A DNA stretch of 64,000 nt from Candidatus Allofournierella pullicola (GCA_019114225.1 DXFW01000039.1:1-64000), one strand, 5' to 3'; shown: positions 7,974 to 17,238, counted from the stretch's first letter. Program-made: numbers and translations. Notes: generated by a model not told the origin, from the sequence alone.

Positions 7974-8906
7974 TCACGCGTTGACGATGAGGTAGGCGGT
8001 GTAAGCCACATAGGCCAGCAGGCCCGCCGCGCCCATGGGTTTGGTCATCCGGCCCTTGATACGGCACCAGATGAACAGCGCCGTGGTGAGCACCAGCATA
8101 ATGACGCCGTCCACCAGAACGCCGCGGGCGCTCTCGATGGGGGTCAGCGCGCTGGACGCGCCCAGGATGAACAGGATGTTGAAGATACAGGAGCCCACCG
8201 CGTTGCCCAGCGCAAGGCCGCTCTCGCCCTTGCGGGCGGCCACAATGCTGGTGGCCAGTTCCGGCAGGCTGGTGCCCACCGCAACGATGGTCAGGCCGAT
8301 GAGGGTCTGGGAAAGGCCCAGCGCGGCGGCGATGTTGCTGGCGCTGTCCACCACCAGGTCGCCGCCCCAGATGATGGCCACCATGCCCAGCAGGATGAAG
8401 GCGACACACCGCAGCAGGCTGACCGGCTCCTCCTCGGTCTCAGGAGTACGGGCGGCCAGCGCCTGCACCACGGTGAGGGCGATGTAAGCGGCCATCAGGC
8501 CCAGCATGACGATACCCTCCCAGCGCTGGAGCACATCGTCCCACATGAACAGCACCAGCAGGGCGCTGGCTCCGATACACACCGGGAAGTCCCGCACCAT
8601 CAGCTCTTTGTCCGGCACAAAGCTCATCACCAGGGCGCAGAAGCAGGCAACCACCATCAGATTGAAGATGTTGGAGCCGATCACGTTGCCCAGGCTCAGG
8701 CCGTTGTTGCCGGTGAGGCCGGCGGTGATGGACACCGAGGCTTCCGGCAGGCTGGTGCCCATGGCCACCACGGTGAGGCCGATCACCACGCCGGGCACCC
8801 GCAGGCGGCGGGCCACGCCGGAGGAACCGTCCACAAAGAAATCCGCGCCTTTGACCAGCAGCACAAAACCGGCCACCAGCACAAGGCAGTTAAAAAACAT
8901 CGTCAT
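7974..8906 (-). CDS. Calcium/sodium antiporter (CaCA family, YrbG-like)
   Basis: The 310-residue membrane protein has the internally duplicated alpha-repeats of CaCA exchangers: GTSLPE followed by G-N-x-x-G-S-N-I-F-N in the first half, and GTSLPE followed by G-N-A-V-G-S-C-I-F-N in the second. About ten hydrophobic segments are visible, with a charged cytoplasmic loop near the middle (ARTPETEEE). The family exchanges cytoplasmic Ca2+ for Na+ or H+. The second repeat has Cys where Asn is usual (GSCIFN). The ATG has AAAGGATG upstream. The RND gene ends 38 bases away on the same strand upstream, so read-through into this gene is possible. Confidence 0.9.
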   Translation of the reverse strand: MTMFFNCLVLVAGFVLLVKGADFFVDGSSGVARRLRVPGVVIGLTVVAMGTSLPEASVSITAGLTGNNGLSLGNVIGSNIFNLMVVACFCALVMSFVPDKELMVRDFPVCIGASALLVLFMWDDVLQRWEGIVMLGLMAAYIALTVVQALAARTPETEEEPVSLLRCVAFILLGMVAIIWGGDLVVDSASNIAAALGLSQTLIGLTIVAVGTSLPELATSIVAARKGESGLALGNAVGSCIFNILFILGASSALTPIESARGVLVDGVIMLVLTTALFIWCRIKGRMTKPMGAAGLLAYVAYTAYLIVNA

Positions 8907-8943
8907 CCTGTTTTGACATCCTTTCTTTTGGGCAGCGCAAAGG

Positions 8944-11900
8944 TCAGTCTGCGTCGTCCACGTCGATTTTTTTCAAGGGTTTGCGGAACAAAAGGTCATA
9001 AAAGACCGGCACAATGAAGAGGGTGAGCAGGGTGGCATAGCCAAGACCGCCCATGGTGACCAGGGCCATGGGCTTGGAGAGCTCCGCGCCCATGCCGGTG
9101 CTGAAGGCCATGGTGCTCATGGCCAGAATGGTGGTGAGGGCGGTCATCAGAATGGGCCGCATGCGGGTCTTGCCGGTCTCGATGAGGGCGGCGCGTTTTT
9201 CCATGCCCTCCAGCCGCAGCTGATTGGCGTAGTCCACAAACACAATGCCGTTGTTCACCACAACGCCCGCCAGGATGAGGAAGCCCAGCATGGAGATGAC
9301 CGAGAGGGGCAGCCCCGCGATCCACAAAGCGCCCAGACCGCCGGTGAAAGCCAGCGGCATGGTGAGCATGACGATGAAGGGGCCCAGCAGGCTCTGGAAC
9401 TGAGCCACCATGATCATATAGATGAACACCACCGCCAGCAGGATCATCAGCACCAGATCCTGCATGGCGTCCGCCACCGTCTGGGTCTCGCCGCCCACTT
9501 CAAGGGTGTAGCCGTCCGGCAGGTCGTAGCTGTCCAGGGTGGGCTGGATGTCGCGGCTGATGAGGGTGGCGTTGTAGCCCTCCTTCACCGCCGCGGTCAC
9601 CGTCATATACCGCTGCTGGTTCTCACGGGCCACCGAAGCAAGGCTGAAGTCGTCCTTCAGGCTGGCGAACTCGGAAAGGGTGTGGGTCTCGGTCTCCGCG
9701 TCGGGGCCGGTGCCCGTCACCTCAAACTCATACTGCATCAGGGTGTCGCGGTCCAGCTTGTTCCGCTCGTCCGCCACCACCACTTCATAGTCCTCGGCCC
9801 CCACCGTCAGGGTGGTGGAGGTGGTCTCGGTGGTCAAAGCGGCAGCCAGCTCGCTGTAGATCTGCGCCGCCGTGAGCCCGCAGCGCATGGCGGCGTCCTT
9901 ATCCACCACCAGCCGCAGCTGGGGCGTGCCCTCCTCCTGGCCGTTGGTGGGCTCTTCCAGCCCTTCCACGCCCCGGAGGATGTCCATCAGGTCGTGGGTG
10001 ATCCGGTTGAGTTCGTCCACATCCGGGCCGCGCACGATCAGCTCCACACCGCTGCCGCCCAGCACCGAAAGGTCCATGCTGGAGGTGGTCACGCTCACCT
10101 CACAGCCGGGCAGCTGGGCCGAAAGGGCGGTGAGGTCGTCGGCGGTCTTTTCGCTGTCTGCGTTTTCGTCCAGCACCAGATAGAAGCTCATGCTCTCCAC
10201 GGTGTCGGAGCCGCCTGCGCCGCCCATGCCCATCATGCTCATGCCGGTGCCGCCGTCCATGGCGCCCACCGTTTCCACGCCCTCCACCTGCTGCATTAGG
10301 GCCATGGCCTCGTCGGTGAGGGCGTAGGCGTCGGCGCGTTTGGTGTCCTCGGGCAGGGTGAGGGTGGCGCTGATCTGGTTGGCGCTCATGTTGGGGATGA
10401 ACTCCATGCCCATCTGGGTGGTGTGCCACACACACAGCGCCAGCAGCGCGGCCGCCAGCGCCAGGGGCACCACCTTCACCCGCAGGCAGAAGTCCAGCGC
10501 CCGCTCATAAACCGCCAGCATTTTGTCGAACCAGGGGTGGCGCTTTTCCTTGCTTTCCCGCAGCATGGTGGCGCTGAGGGTGGGCACCAGGGTCAGGGCC
10601 ACGATGAGGCTGGCCAGCAGCGAATAGGCGATGGTGAGGCCCATGTCCACAAAGAGCTGGCGGGTGAGGCCGTCGGTAAAGACGATGGGCAGGAACACGC
10701 AGACGGTGGTGAGGGTGGAGGCCGCGATGGCCCCGCTCACCTGTCTGGTGCCCCGCACGGCGGCTTTTGCCGCCGGCACGCCCTGGCTGCGCAGCCGGTA
10801 GATGTTCTCCACCACCACGATGGAGTTATCCACCAGCATGCCCACGCCCAGGGCAAGGCCCGAAAGGCTGATCATATTCAGCGTGACGCCGGAGAAGTAC
10901 ATCAGAACCACGGCGAACATCAGGCTGATGGGAATGCTGAAGGCCACCACCAGGGTGGGGCGCAGGTCCTTGAGGAAGAGCGCCAGCACCAGCACCGCCA
11001 GCACAGCGCCCCAGCCCAGGTTGGAGAGCACCGAGTCCACCGTCATCTGGATGTAAACGCCCTGGTCCATCAGCGGGGTGATACGCAGGCCGGGATATTT
11101 TGCTTCCAGCTCTTCAATGGCCTCGTTCACCGTTTTGGACACTTCGCTGGTGGAGGCGGTGGAAGCCTTTTGAATGCTCACCGCCACGGCGGGGTTGCCG
11201 TTCATGCGGGCGTAGCTCTCGCCGGAGTTGTCGATGACCGTCACGTCGGCCACGTCAGAAAGCCGCACGTCGCCCACGTCGCCTGCGTCCATGTGCAGCA
11301 GCAGGGCGTTCTCCACTTCCTCCACGCTGGAGAAAGCGTCGCCCACCTTCAGAAGATACTGGTCCTCGCCCTGGTAGAGGTAACCGGCGGGCATGGCAAA
11401 GTTCTGGGCCATCACCAGGCTGGAGACCAGGTCCTTGGTGAGCAGCTGGCTCACGTCCGCCTGTTCCAGCGCCGCCTTTCGGGCGTCCTCAAACTGCTTT
11501 TGGGCGTCCTCCAGCTGGGCTTCGCCCTCCTTGAGGGCGCTCTCGGCGGCGGCCAGCTGAGCCGAGGCGCTGCCGAAGCCCGCCGCGGCCAGGATCTTGC
11601 CCTCTTCCAGCTTCTTGTAGGCTTCCTTGGCCTTTTCCACGCCGGCCTTGGCCTGCTCGGCCATCACCTGGGCGGCCATCAGCTCGGTGGAAAGGTCTGC
11701 CAGGGCCACGTCGATCTCGGCAATGCGGGCGTCGGGATCAAGGGCCGTGAGGAACTGGGTGCGGGACATGGTTTTGAGCGCGTCGGGCATGCTGCCCGCC
11801 ATGGCGCTCCAAAGGGTGGTCCACACCTCGTCGGAAATATACTCTTTGATAAAAACGGCGGGGACGGCTTTGGCGGCTTCCCACCGGGCCAGTTCCTCCG

Positions 11901-12858
11901 GGTCTGTGGGGGCGGGCACCAGCGCGCCGCCGCCCATGTCTGTGGTGGCGCTGAACACAATGCCCGCGGCCGCCTTTTGCAGTTCAGCCTGCATGCCCTT
12001 CGCCTGCTCCAGGCCCTTTTTCTCCGCTTCCAGAGCGGCCTTGCTGGCCTCGAGGGCGGTCTGCTGGCTGGCAAGGGCCTGGGCCTGGGCGATGGCGGAG
12101 TCCAGCTGAGCGCTGGCGTCGGCCAGTTCGGCGGCGGTATCGCCCTGCTGGTTTTCCAGGGCGGTCTTTCCGCTTTCCAGTTCGGCGCGGCCGTCGTCCA
12201 CCTTTTTCTTTGCGTCGTCCAGTTCGGCCTTGGCGTCGGCCAGCTCTTCGTCCACGCTGGCCAGCACCTTGGTGTTGATGGCCTCTATCTTCTCTTCGCT
12301 GAGGCGTATCTCCACGCTCTTTTCCACCAGGCCGGTGCCGCTGACGCTGGCCACGCCCGGCTGACGCTCAAAGGCGGGGATGACCGTCTCAGAGGCAAAA
12401 TCCGTGAGCTGATAAATGTCCATGCCTTCCATGTCCACCGCGGCGATCATCACCGGCAGCATGTCCGGGGAGATCTGCAGCAGCATGGGGTTGCCCGCGG
12501 TGTCGGGCAGAGCGCCCCGCACCTGGTCCACCGCTGTGGAAAGGTTGACCATGGCGCTGTCCATATTGGTGCCGCCGTCAAACTCCAGCACCACGGTGCT
12601 CACGTTCTCCGACGAAGTGCTGGTGACGTTGGTCACGCCGTTCACGGTGCCCAGGCCCGCCTCCAGAGGGGCGGTGATCCGGCTTTCCACCTGTTCGGGG
12701 CTGGCGCCCGGCATGGTGGTCACCACCACCACATAGGGCAGTTCCATGGCCGGCAGCAGATCGGTGACCATGTTCATAAAGCTGATGACGCCCAGAACGA
12801 TCACCATCACCACCGCGACCACCACGGTGTAGGGTTTTTTGACGCAGTATTTCGACAT
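8944..12858 (-). CDS. RND family multidrug exporter (HAE1/AcrB-type) with a long coiled-coil insert
   Basis: I start at the ATG at 12858, since the promoter -10 box (12919-12924) lies upstream and GAAAGAG precedes this codon. The 1304-residue protein has the two-halved RND layout: a first transmembrane helix, a large periplasmic-type porter domain, a cluster of helices including the charged TM4 region (GLALGVGMLVDNSIVVVENI), then a second copy. HAE1 proteins are usually about 1000-1050 residues. The excess is a heptad-rich segment at about residues 200-465, full of Ala, Glu and Lys, inserted in the first porter half. No membrane fusion protein gene is adjacent. Substrates are probably lipophilic compounds or lipids; this is inference. 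Confidence 0.88.
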   Translation of the reverse strand: MSKYCVKKPYTVVVAVVMVIVLGVISFMNMVTDLLPAMELPYVVVVTTMPGASPEQVESRITAPLEAGLGTVNGVTNVTSTSSENVSTVVLEFDGGTNMDSAMVNLSTAVDQVRGALPDTAGNPMLLQISPDMLPVMIAAVDMEGMDIYQLTDFASETVIPAFERQPGVASVSGTGLVEKSVEIRLSEEKIEAINTKVLASVDEELADAKAELDDAKKKVDDGRAELESGKTALENQQGDTAAELADASAQLDSAIAQAQALASQQTALEASKAALEAEKKGLEQAKGMQAELQKAAAGIVFSATTDMGGGALVPAPTDPEELARWEAAKAVPAVFIKEYISDEVWTTLWSAMAGSMPDALKTMSRTQFLTALDPDARIAEIDVALADLSTELMAAQVMAEQAKAGVEKAKEAYKKLEEGKILAAAGFGSASAQLAAAESALKEGEAQLEDAQKQFEDARKAALEQADVSQLLTKDLVSSLVMAQNFAMPAGYLYQGEDQYLLKVGDAFSSVEEVENALLLHMDAGDVGDVRLSDVADVTVIDNSGESYARMNGNPAVAVSIQKASTASTSEVSKTVNEAIEELEAKYPGLRITPLMDQGVYIQMTVDSVLSNLGWGAVLAVLVLALFLKDLRPTLVVAFSIPISLMFAVVLMYFSGVTLNMISLSGLALGVGMLVDNSIVVVENIYRLRSQGVPAAKAAVRGTRQVSGAIAASTLTTVCVFLPIVFTDGLTRQLFVDMGLTIAYSLLASLIVALTLVPTLSATMLRESKEKRHPWFDKMLAVYERALDFCLRVKVVPLALAAALLALCVWHTTQMGMEFIPNMSANQISATLTLPEDTKRADAYALTDEAMALMQQVEGVETVGAMDGGTGMSMMGMGGAGGSDTVESMSFYLVLDENADSEKTADDLTALSAQLPGCEVSVTTSSMDLSVLGGSGVELIVRGPDVDELNRITHDLMDILRGVEGLEEPTNGQEEGTPQLRLVVDKDAAMRCGLTAAQIYSELAAALTTETTSTTLTVGAEDYEVVVADERNKLDRDTLMQYEFEVTGTGPDAETETHTLSEFASLKDDFSLASVARENQQRYMTVTAAVKEGYNATLISRDIQPTLDSYDLPDGYTLEVGGETQTVADAMQDLVLMILLAVVFIYMIMVAQFQSLLGPFIVMLTMPLAFTGGLGALWIAGLPLSVISMLGFLILAGVVVNNGIVFVDYANQLRLEGMEKRAALIETGKTRMRPILMTALTTILAMSTMAFSTGMGAELSKPMALVTMGGLGYATLLTLFIVPVFYDLLFRKPLKKIDVDDAD

Positions 12859-12918
12859 AGACTCACTCTTTCTTTTCAAAAGGGAACGGGCGCTCCCGCC
12901 CCTTGACGCACAAATCAC

Positions 12919-12947
12919 AGTATAGTCTTTTTGGGGCGAAAAGGCAA
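12919..12947 (-). promoter_or_regulatory. Sigma-A promoter of the RND exporter
   Basis: The minus strand reads TTGCCT (12942-12947), 17 bases, TATACT (12919-12924). It is back to back with the MATE promoter. Confidence 0.65.
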
Positions 12948-12986
12948 TTTGAGAAGGGGGAAAACCTGTGCCTCAAAATGTAAAAT

Positions 12987-13016
12987 TTGTCCTGTGATTG
13001 ACGGACATGCTATGAT
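12987..13016 (+). promoter_or_regulatory. Probable promoter of the MATE exporter
   Basis: The plus strand reads TTGTCC (12987-12992), 18 bases, TATGAT (13011-13016). The leader to the ATG at 13145 is then about 120 bases long and GC-rich. Confidence 0.45.
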
Positions 13017-13144
13017 AAAAAGGAACGATACGGAAAAATGAGAGACGGGCCACGCGCCGCAAAAGCGCCGCGCGGATCCCGCCGGGGCCGGCGGGCCGGG
13101 CACGAAGCCCCCGCCGCCCGTTTGTGCAAGGGGGGTAATTGAAT

Positions 13145-14515
13145 ATGCAGCAGTCCGCCGGCGCGTCCAGCGCCCAATTCATCAAGATGACCCAAACGCC
13201 CATCCCAAAGCTCATCGTCACCCTGGCCGCCCCCACGGTGGCCAGCATGCTGGTGAGTTCCATCTACAATCTGGCCGACACCTTTTTCGTGGGCCAGCTG
13301 AACACCAACAGCGCCACCGGCGCGGTGGGCGTGGTGTTCAGCCTGATGGCCGTCCTGCAAGCGTTCGGCTTCATGGTGGGCATGGGCTCGGGCAGCGTCA
13401 TCAGCCGCCTGCTGGGCCAGCAGGAATCGGCCCGGGCCAGCCACATCGCCTCCATGGGCTTTTTCACCTCGCTGAGCTGCGGCGCGCTGCTGGGCGTGGG
13501 CGGCCTTCTCTTTCTGGAGCCGCTGATGAAGCTGCTGGGCGCCACCGACACCATCCTGCCCTACGCCTGCGACTACGGGCGCTACATCCTGGCGGCCGCG
13601 CCGCTGATGTGTGCCAGCTTCACCATGAACAACATGCTGCGCTATGAGGGCAAGGCCGCCTTTGCCATGATCGGCCTGACCACCGGCGGCATTCTGAACA
13701 TCCTGCTGGACCCGCTGTTCATCTTTGTCTTCGGCATGGGCATTGCCGGCGCGGCGCTGGCCACGGCCCTTTCCCAGTGCGTGAGCTTCTGCCTTCTGCT
13801 GGCGATGTTCCTCTCGGGCAAAAGCCAGCTGCACCTTTCGGTGCGGCTCATCGGGCGGGATCTGCCCGGCCTGAAAAACATTCTGGCCTGCGGCCTGCCC
13901 AGTTTTGCCCGCCAGGCGCTGGCCAGCGTGGCCACCGCCCTTTTGAACTGGCAGGCCGGCCAGTGCGGCGGCGACGCCGCCGTGGCCGCCATGAGCGTGG
14001 TGGGGCGGATCTTCATGTTCGTGTTCGCGGTCATGCTGGGGATCGGCCAGGGCTTCCAGCCGGTGGCCGGCTACAACTACGGCGCGGGCAAGTTTGACCG
14101 GCTGCGTCAGGCGTTCCGCTTCACCCTGCTTTTGGGCGAGGGCTGTATCTGCGTGGTGGCGCTGGGCACCTTCTGGGCCGCGCCCTGGCTCATCCAGGCT
14201 TTCCGCAACGACCCGCAGGTCATCGAGATCGGCGTGCTGGCCTGCCGGCTGCAGTGCTGCGCCATGCTGCTGGTGCCGGTGGGCACCTGCGCCAACATGC
14301 TGTTCCAGAGCACCGGCCAGAGCGCCGCGGCCACCTTTTTGTCCAGCCTGCGGCAGGGGCTCTATTATCTGCCGCTGATGTTTGTGCTGCCGCTGGTCAT
14401 CGGCCTGCGGGGCGTGCAGATCGCCCAGCCCCTGGCGGACGTGCTCACCTTCATCACCAGCGTGCCGTTCCTTCTTCGCTTTTTCTCCCAGCTGCCCCGG
14501 CAGGACAGGGAGTGA
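13145..14515 (+). CDS. MATE family efflux transporter
   Basis: The ATG at 13145 is nine bases after AAGGGGGG; a TTG two codons earlier is too close to it. The 456-residue product has twelve hydrophobic segments in two homologous halves, with MATE-type motifs P-x-x-x-S-x-L-V-x-x-x-Y-N-x-x-D-x-x-F-V-G near the N-terminus and Q-G-F-Q-P-V-x-G-Y-N-Y-G-A in the second half. MATE proteins export cationic drugs using Na+ or H+ gradients. The gene is divergent from the RND exporter, and their promoters are about 40 bases apart, so the two pumps may be regulated together. Confidence 0.92.
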   Translation: MQQSAGASSAQFIKMTQTPIPKLIVTLAAPTVASMLVSSIYNLADTFFVGQLNTNSATGAVGVVFSLMAVLQAFGFMVGMGSGSVISRLLGQQESARASHIASMGFFTSLSCGALLGVGGLLFLEPLMKLLGATDTILPYACDYGRYILAAAPLMCASFTMNNMLRYEGKAAFAMIGLTTGGILNILLDPLFIFVFGMGIAGAALATALSQCVSFCLLLAMFLSGKSQLHLSVRLIGRDLPGLKNILACGLPSFARQALASVATALLNWQAGQCGGDAAVAAMSVVGRIFMFVFAVMLGIGQGFQPVAGYNYGAGKFDRLRQAFRFTLLLGEGCICVVALGTFWAAPWLIQAFRNDPQVIEIGVLACRLQCCAMLLVPVGTCANMLFQSTGQSAAATFLSSLRQGLYYLPLMFVLPLVIGLRGVQIAQPLADVLTFITSVPFLLRFFSQLPRQDRE

Positions 14516-14524
14516 ATTTCTCCG

Positions 14525-14560
14525 CGCCCCCGGCTTTTTTTACGCCCGGGGGCGTTTTTT
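14525..14560 (+). terminator. Terminator of the MATE gene
   Basis: A 9-bp stem (14525-14533 with 14546-14554) is followed by six T residues. The convergent acetyltransferase gene ends inside the T run. Confidence 0.8.
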
Positions 14561-15191
14561 ATGCTTCTTCCCGGTCCAGCCGCGCCTGGAGCTCGTTCAC
14601 CAGCCGGCACAGGTGGAACCCGTCGCAGACGGCGTGGTGCACCTGCACCGCCAGCGGCAGCAGCACCCGGCCGTCCCGCTCATAAAAGCGGCCCATGGTG
14701 AAGATGGGCGCCAGATACCCGTAGCCCTTTTGCAGGTTCAGATTGAAGCCCTCAAAGGACGCCCAGGGGATCATGGACACCGGGAAGCTGTTTTCCGGCG
14801 TGCCGGGTTTTGCCTCCATGGCATGGCAGCCGCCGAACTCCTCCCTGTCCCGCAGCCAGGCCGCGTAAAACGCCTCATAGGAGGGGTCGTATCCGGTCCA
14901 GAGATTGGAGAAGGTCTCGGTGTCCTCGTGGAACACAGTGTAGCAGGGGTGCACAAGATCGTAAAAGCCCGGCCGCCCCTCTTCGTCCAGCGCCATGCGG
15001 AACTCCCGGTGGGCGTTGACCACCGAGGCGATGTGGTGCAGCATGGCCGGATAGAACTTTTTGCCGCACGCCCGCAGGCGGGTGACGTCCAGCGAAAAGG
15101 TGGCGCTGTAGGTGCAGGGCACCTGAGCGAGATAATGTTCAAAATGTTCCCGGCGGGGCCATTGGGCCAGGTCGATGGGTGTGAATTTCAT
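14559..15191 (-). CDS. Chloramphenicol acetyltransferase (CAT) family protein
   Basis: The 210-residue protein aligns by eye with classical type-A CATs along its length: an N-terminal strand with SATFSLDVT, a central P-W-A-S-F-E-G-F-N-L-N motif, and the active-site block Q-V-H-H-A-V-C-D-G-F-H with H185/H186 as catalytic histidine candidates. CATs O-acetylate chloramphenicol with acetyl-CoA as a cytoplasmic trimer. Its ATG overlaps the stop of the flavodoxin-like gene (ATGA), and AAAGGAG precedes it, so it is the third gene of the padR operon. It could act on another hydroxylated substrate; all visible signature residues are present. Confidence 0.85.
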   Translation of the reverse strand: MKFTPIDLAQWPRREHFEHYLAQVPCTYSATFSLDVTRLRACGKKFYPAMLHHIASVVNAHREFRMALDEEGRPGFYDLVHPCYTVFHEDTETFSNLWTGYDPSYEAFYAAWLRDREEFGGCHAMEAKPGTPENSFPVSMIPWASFEGFNLNLQKGYGYLAPIFTMGRFYERDGRVLLPLAVQVHHAVCDGFHLCRLVNELQARLDREEA

Positions 15192-16555
15192 TCTTTTGCT
15201 CCTTTGCCGTTTTGGGCCTTCGCCGCCTCCACCACTTTGCGGTAGGGCCCGACGATGGCCTCTGTCATTTTGCCTTTTGCCTGCTTTTGCACCGCGGGCA
15301 CCGCCAGCAGCGCACCCACCAGCTGCATTTGCAGCATGCGCATTTTTTGCTTTTGCGGGAAGTCGTAGGCGCCGTGGGCCTTGTAGAATTTGTGGTCGGC
15401 CTTCATCATGCCCCGCATGACATAGATCAGGTCCCGGAAGATCTTGCTGCCGCCCACGCCGTAGAAATTGGCCGGGCGGGAGAGTTCCCGCTCCAGTGCG
15501 AACGCCAGGCCCGCGGCCAGAGCGGCCACCTCCGCCGCGCCGCCCTCATCGGCGGCAACGCCCGCCAGGTAGTTGCCGCCCACTTCGGCCCTGGCCTCCA
15601 GCACCATCCGCAGGTTGGGCTCGCTGCGGTAATCGCCCCGGATAAGGTAGGCCACCGGCTTGCCCTGGGTCACGGCCCGGTGACCGTTGCAGAACTGCCG
15701 GTCATCAAAGCATTTGAACAAGGCCCCGGCGGAGTGGTCCCGGACGGAAAAGGCGTAAACGAAAGCGTCGGCGGTCTGGATGGTGCCCCGCAGAAAATCC
15801 TCGAACCCGTCCTTGTAGACGCACTTGCCGGTGACCGCGCAGTTCATGCACCCCAGGCACCCGCCCGCAAAGGGAAAGTCCCGCAGATCGATCACCCGGC
15901 TCTCAAAGGGCAGGGCGGCCCGGAAGTCAGCGATCATGGCGGCGAGGCCCTCGTCTTCGGGGGCGCAGTCGGTCACGATGACCACGTCCCGGCCTCCGGT
16001 TTTGGGGGTCTGCGTCAGGCTTGCCCGGTAAGGGGGGCGCTCCGCTGCCGGGGCGGCAGGCGGCGGCGTGACAAAGAGCCCGTGCCCGCAGGCAAAGACC
16101 AGCTGGTCAAAGAAGTCCCGGGCCTGACGGCGGCCCTTTTCGTTCAGCAGGTCCTTCATGTCCGCCGAGAGGCCGCGCACCGGCTTCATCCCCAGATCAA
16201 AGCAGTTTTCCTCCACCCAGCGGTGGGCGGTCACGTCGTAGAAGTGCTTGGAGGTGGTGATCTGGCTGGCAAATTTGCCCGAAAGGTCCACCCCGTCGGC
16301 CTTTATCAGCTCCACAAAGCGGTGCAGCTGACAGGGTGCCAGGAAGGTGTAGACCGGATAGCAGAAAAGCACCAGGTCGGCCCGTTCCAGCGCGGCGCGG
16401 GCGGGGGCAAAGTCTTTTTCATAGCTTTTGATCCGCACTGCCACCGGCAGATATTCAAAGGTGTGCTCCGGGTGCAGCGCCTCCAGATACAGCGCCGTGT
16501 GCAGCGTGGCGGACGTTTTTCCTTTGGGGCTGCCGTTCAAAACAAGGATGTTCAT
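15188..16555 (-). CDS. NAD(P)H-dependent oxidoreductase with two tandem flavodoxin-like domains
   Basis: The start is the ATG at 16555, which overlaps the padR stop codon (ATGA). The 455-residue protein has two flavodoxin-like folds. The first (1-175) opens with LVLNGSPKGKT, a phosphate-binding loop for FMN. The second (about 195-350) opens with VVIVTDCAP and carries the cluster GGCLGCMNC followed by a further Cys, as in multimeric FMN reductases of anaerobes. The C-terminal hundred residues are helical and of unknown function. The first domain has an aromatic C-Y-P-V-Y segment near the flavin edge. The likely role is reduction of quinones, nitro compounds or other electrophiles with flavin. 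Confidence 0.78.
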   Translation of the reverse strand: MNILVLNGSPKGKTSATLHTALYLEALHPEHTFEYLPVAVRIKSYEKDFAPARAALERADLVLFCYPVYTFLAPCQLHRFVELIKADGVDLSGKFASQITTSKHFYDVTAHRWVEENCFDLGMKPVRGLSADMKDLLNEKGRRQARDFFDQLVFACGHGLFVTPPPAAPAAERPPYRASLTQTPKTGGRDVVIVTDCAPEDEGLAAMIADFRAALPFESRVIDLRDFPFAGGCLGCMNCAVTGKCVYKDGFEDFLRGTIQTADAFVYAFSVRDHSAGALFKCFDDRQFCNGHRAVTQGKPVAYLIRGDYRSEPNLRMVLEARAEVGGNYLAGVAADEGGAAEVAALAAGLAFALERELSRPANFYGVGGSKIFRDLIYVMRGMMKADHKFYKAHGAYDFPQKQKMRMLQMQLVGALLAVPAVQKQAKGKMTEAIVGPYRKVVEAAKAQNGKGAKE

Positions 16556-17103
16556 TCCTCTTCCTCCAATTCTTTCAGCAGGCGGCCGTACCACTGGCGC
16601 TCAAAAGCCGCGGCGGCAATGCCGTATTCGATGGTGCAGCCCTGAAAACGAAAGACCTCGTCCCAGTCCCGCCCGGGGGGCAGCGGCCCCGCCTGGGCGC
16701 TGCGCAGCTGCTGGCGCAGGGCGGTGAGCACCGCCTCCGTCTCTTCCATCTGGCGGATGTAGTCCCGGATGGCGGCGGTGCGCTGGCCGGGCTGCGCCAG
16801 CCCCAGAAAGAACATCCGGGCCAGCTCCATATTTTTGACTTTGCCCGCCTGCATGGGCTGGGCCACCCATGTCTCAAAGGCCAGCCGCCCCGCCTCTGTG
16901 ATGGAAAAGGTCTTTTTTCTCCGGCGGCCCTCCATGGTCTCGGCGGCTGCAACGCGGCCCTCTTTTTCCAGCTTGGCCAGCGCGGTCTGCACGCTGCCCG
17001 CGCTGGAAGAGCAGATAAGCGCCAGGTTCTGCTTGATGAACCGCTGCAGCTCATAGCCGGTCATGGGCGTGAGCAGCAGCAGCCCCAGGATAAGATATTC
17101 CAT
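16552..17103 (-). CDS. PadR family transcriptional regulator
   Basis: The 183-residue protein has a PadR winged helix at residues 1-75 (YLILGLLLLTPMTGYEL, then a recognition helix with SSAGSVQTALAKLEKEG) and a wing rich in R and K (EGRRRKKTF). A helical C-terminal dimerisation domain follows (about 90-180). PadR proteins are repressors released by phenolic acids or drugs. It is first in an operon with the flavodoxin-like and CAT-like genes, joined by ATGA overlaps. AGGAGG precedes the ATG by five bases. The leader between the -10 box and the SD is AT-rich and may hold its own operator. Confidence 0.92.
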   Translation of the reverse strand: MEYLILGLLLLTPMTGYELQRFIKQNLALICSSSAGSVQTALAKLEKEGRVAAAETMEGRRRKKTFSITEAGRLAFETWVAQPMQAGKVKNMELARMFFLGLAQPGQRTAAIRDYIRQMEETEAVLTALRQQLRSAQAGPLPPGRDWDEVFRFQGCTIEYGIAAAAFERQWYGRLLKELEEEE

Positions 17104-17133
17104 GGCTGCCTCCTTAATATATCTAATAGAGAG

Positions 17134-17162
17134 ATTATACGCCGGGCGCTGCCGCCCGTCAA
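17134..17162 (-). promoter_or_regulatory. Strong promoter of the padR operon
   Basis: The minus strand reads TTGACG (17157-17162), 17 bases, TATAAT (17134-17139). An imperfect dyad around 17115-17139 overlaps the -10 box and initiation region and is a candidate PadR operator. Confidence 0.8.
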
Positions 17163-17229
17163 GGCAAAACTCCGTTAAGAAAACGGGCGGAACTGGCGCT
17201 TTTGGCTGGTGGCCATCGCCCCGCCGGCG

Positions 17230-17238
17230 TGGTATACT
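17230..17238 (+). promoter_or_regulatory. Extended -10 promoter of the XRE regulator
   Basis: TATACT at 17233-17238 is preceded by TGG, an extended -10 motif. I see no good -35 hexamer. The ATG lies 33 bases downstream. Confidence 0.5.

Noticed and set aside
10423-12906. Plus-strand open frame of 827 codons opposite the RND exporter
   Set aside because: The RND protein is unmistakable on the minus strand; the antisense frame has no recognisable domain.
12859-12918. Longer N-terminus for the RND exporter from the ATG at 12918
   Set aside because: The likely promoter -10 abuts it, and the first membrane helix follows the ATG at 12858 in normal family position.
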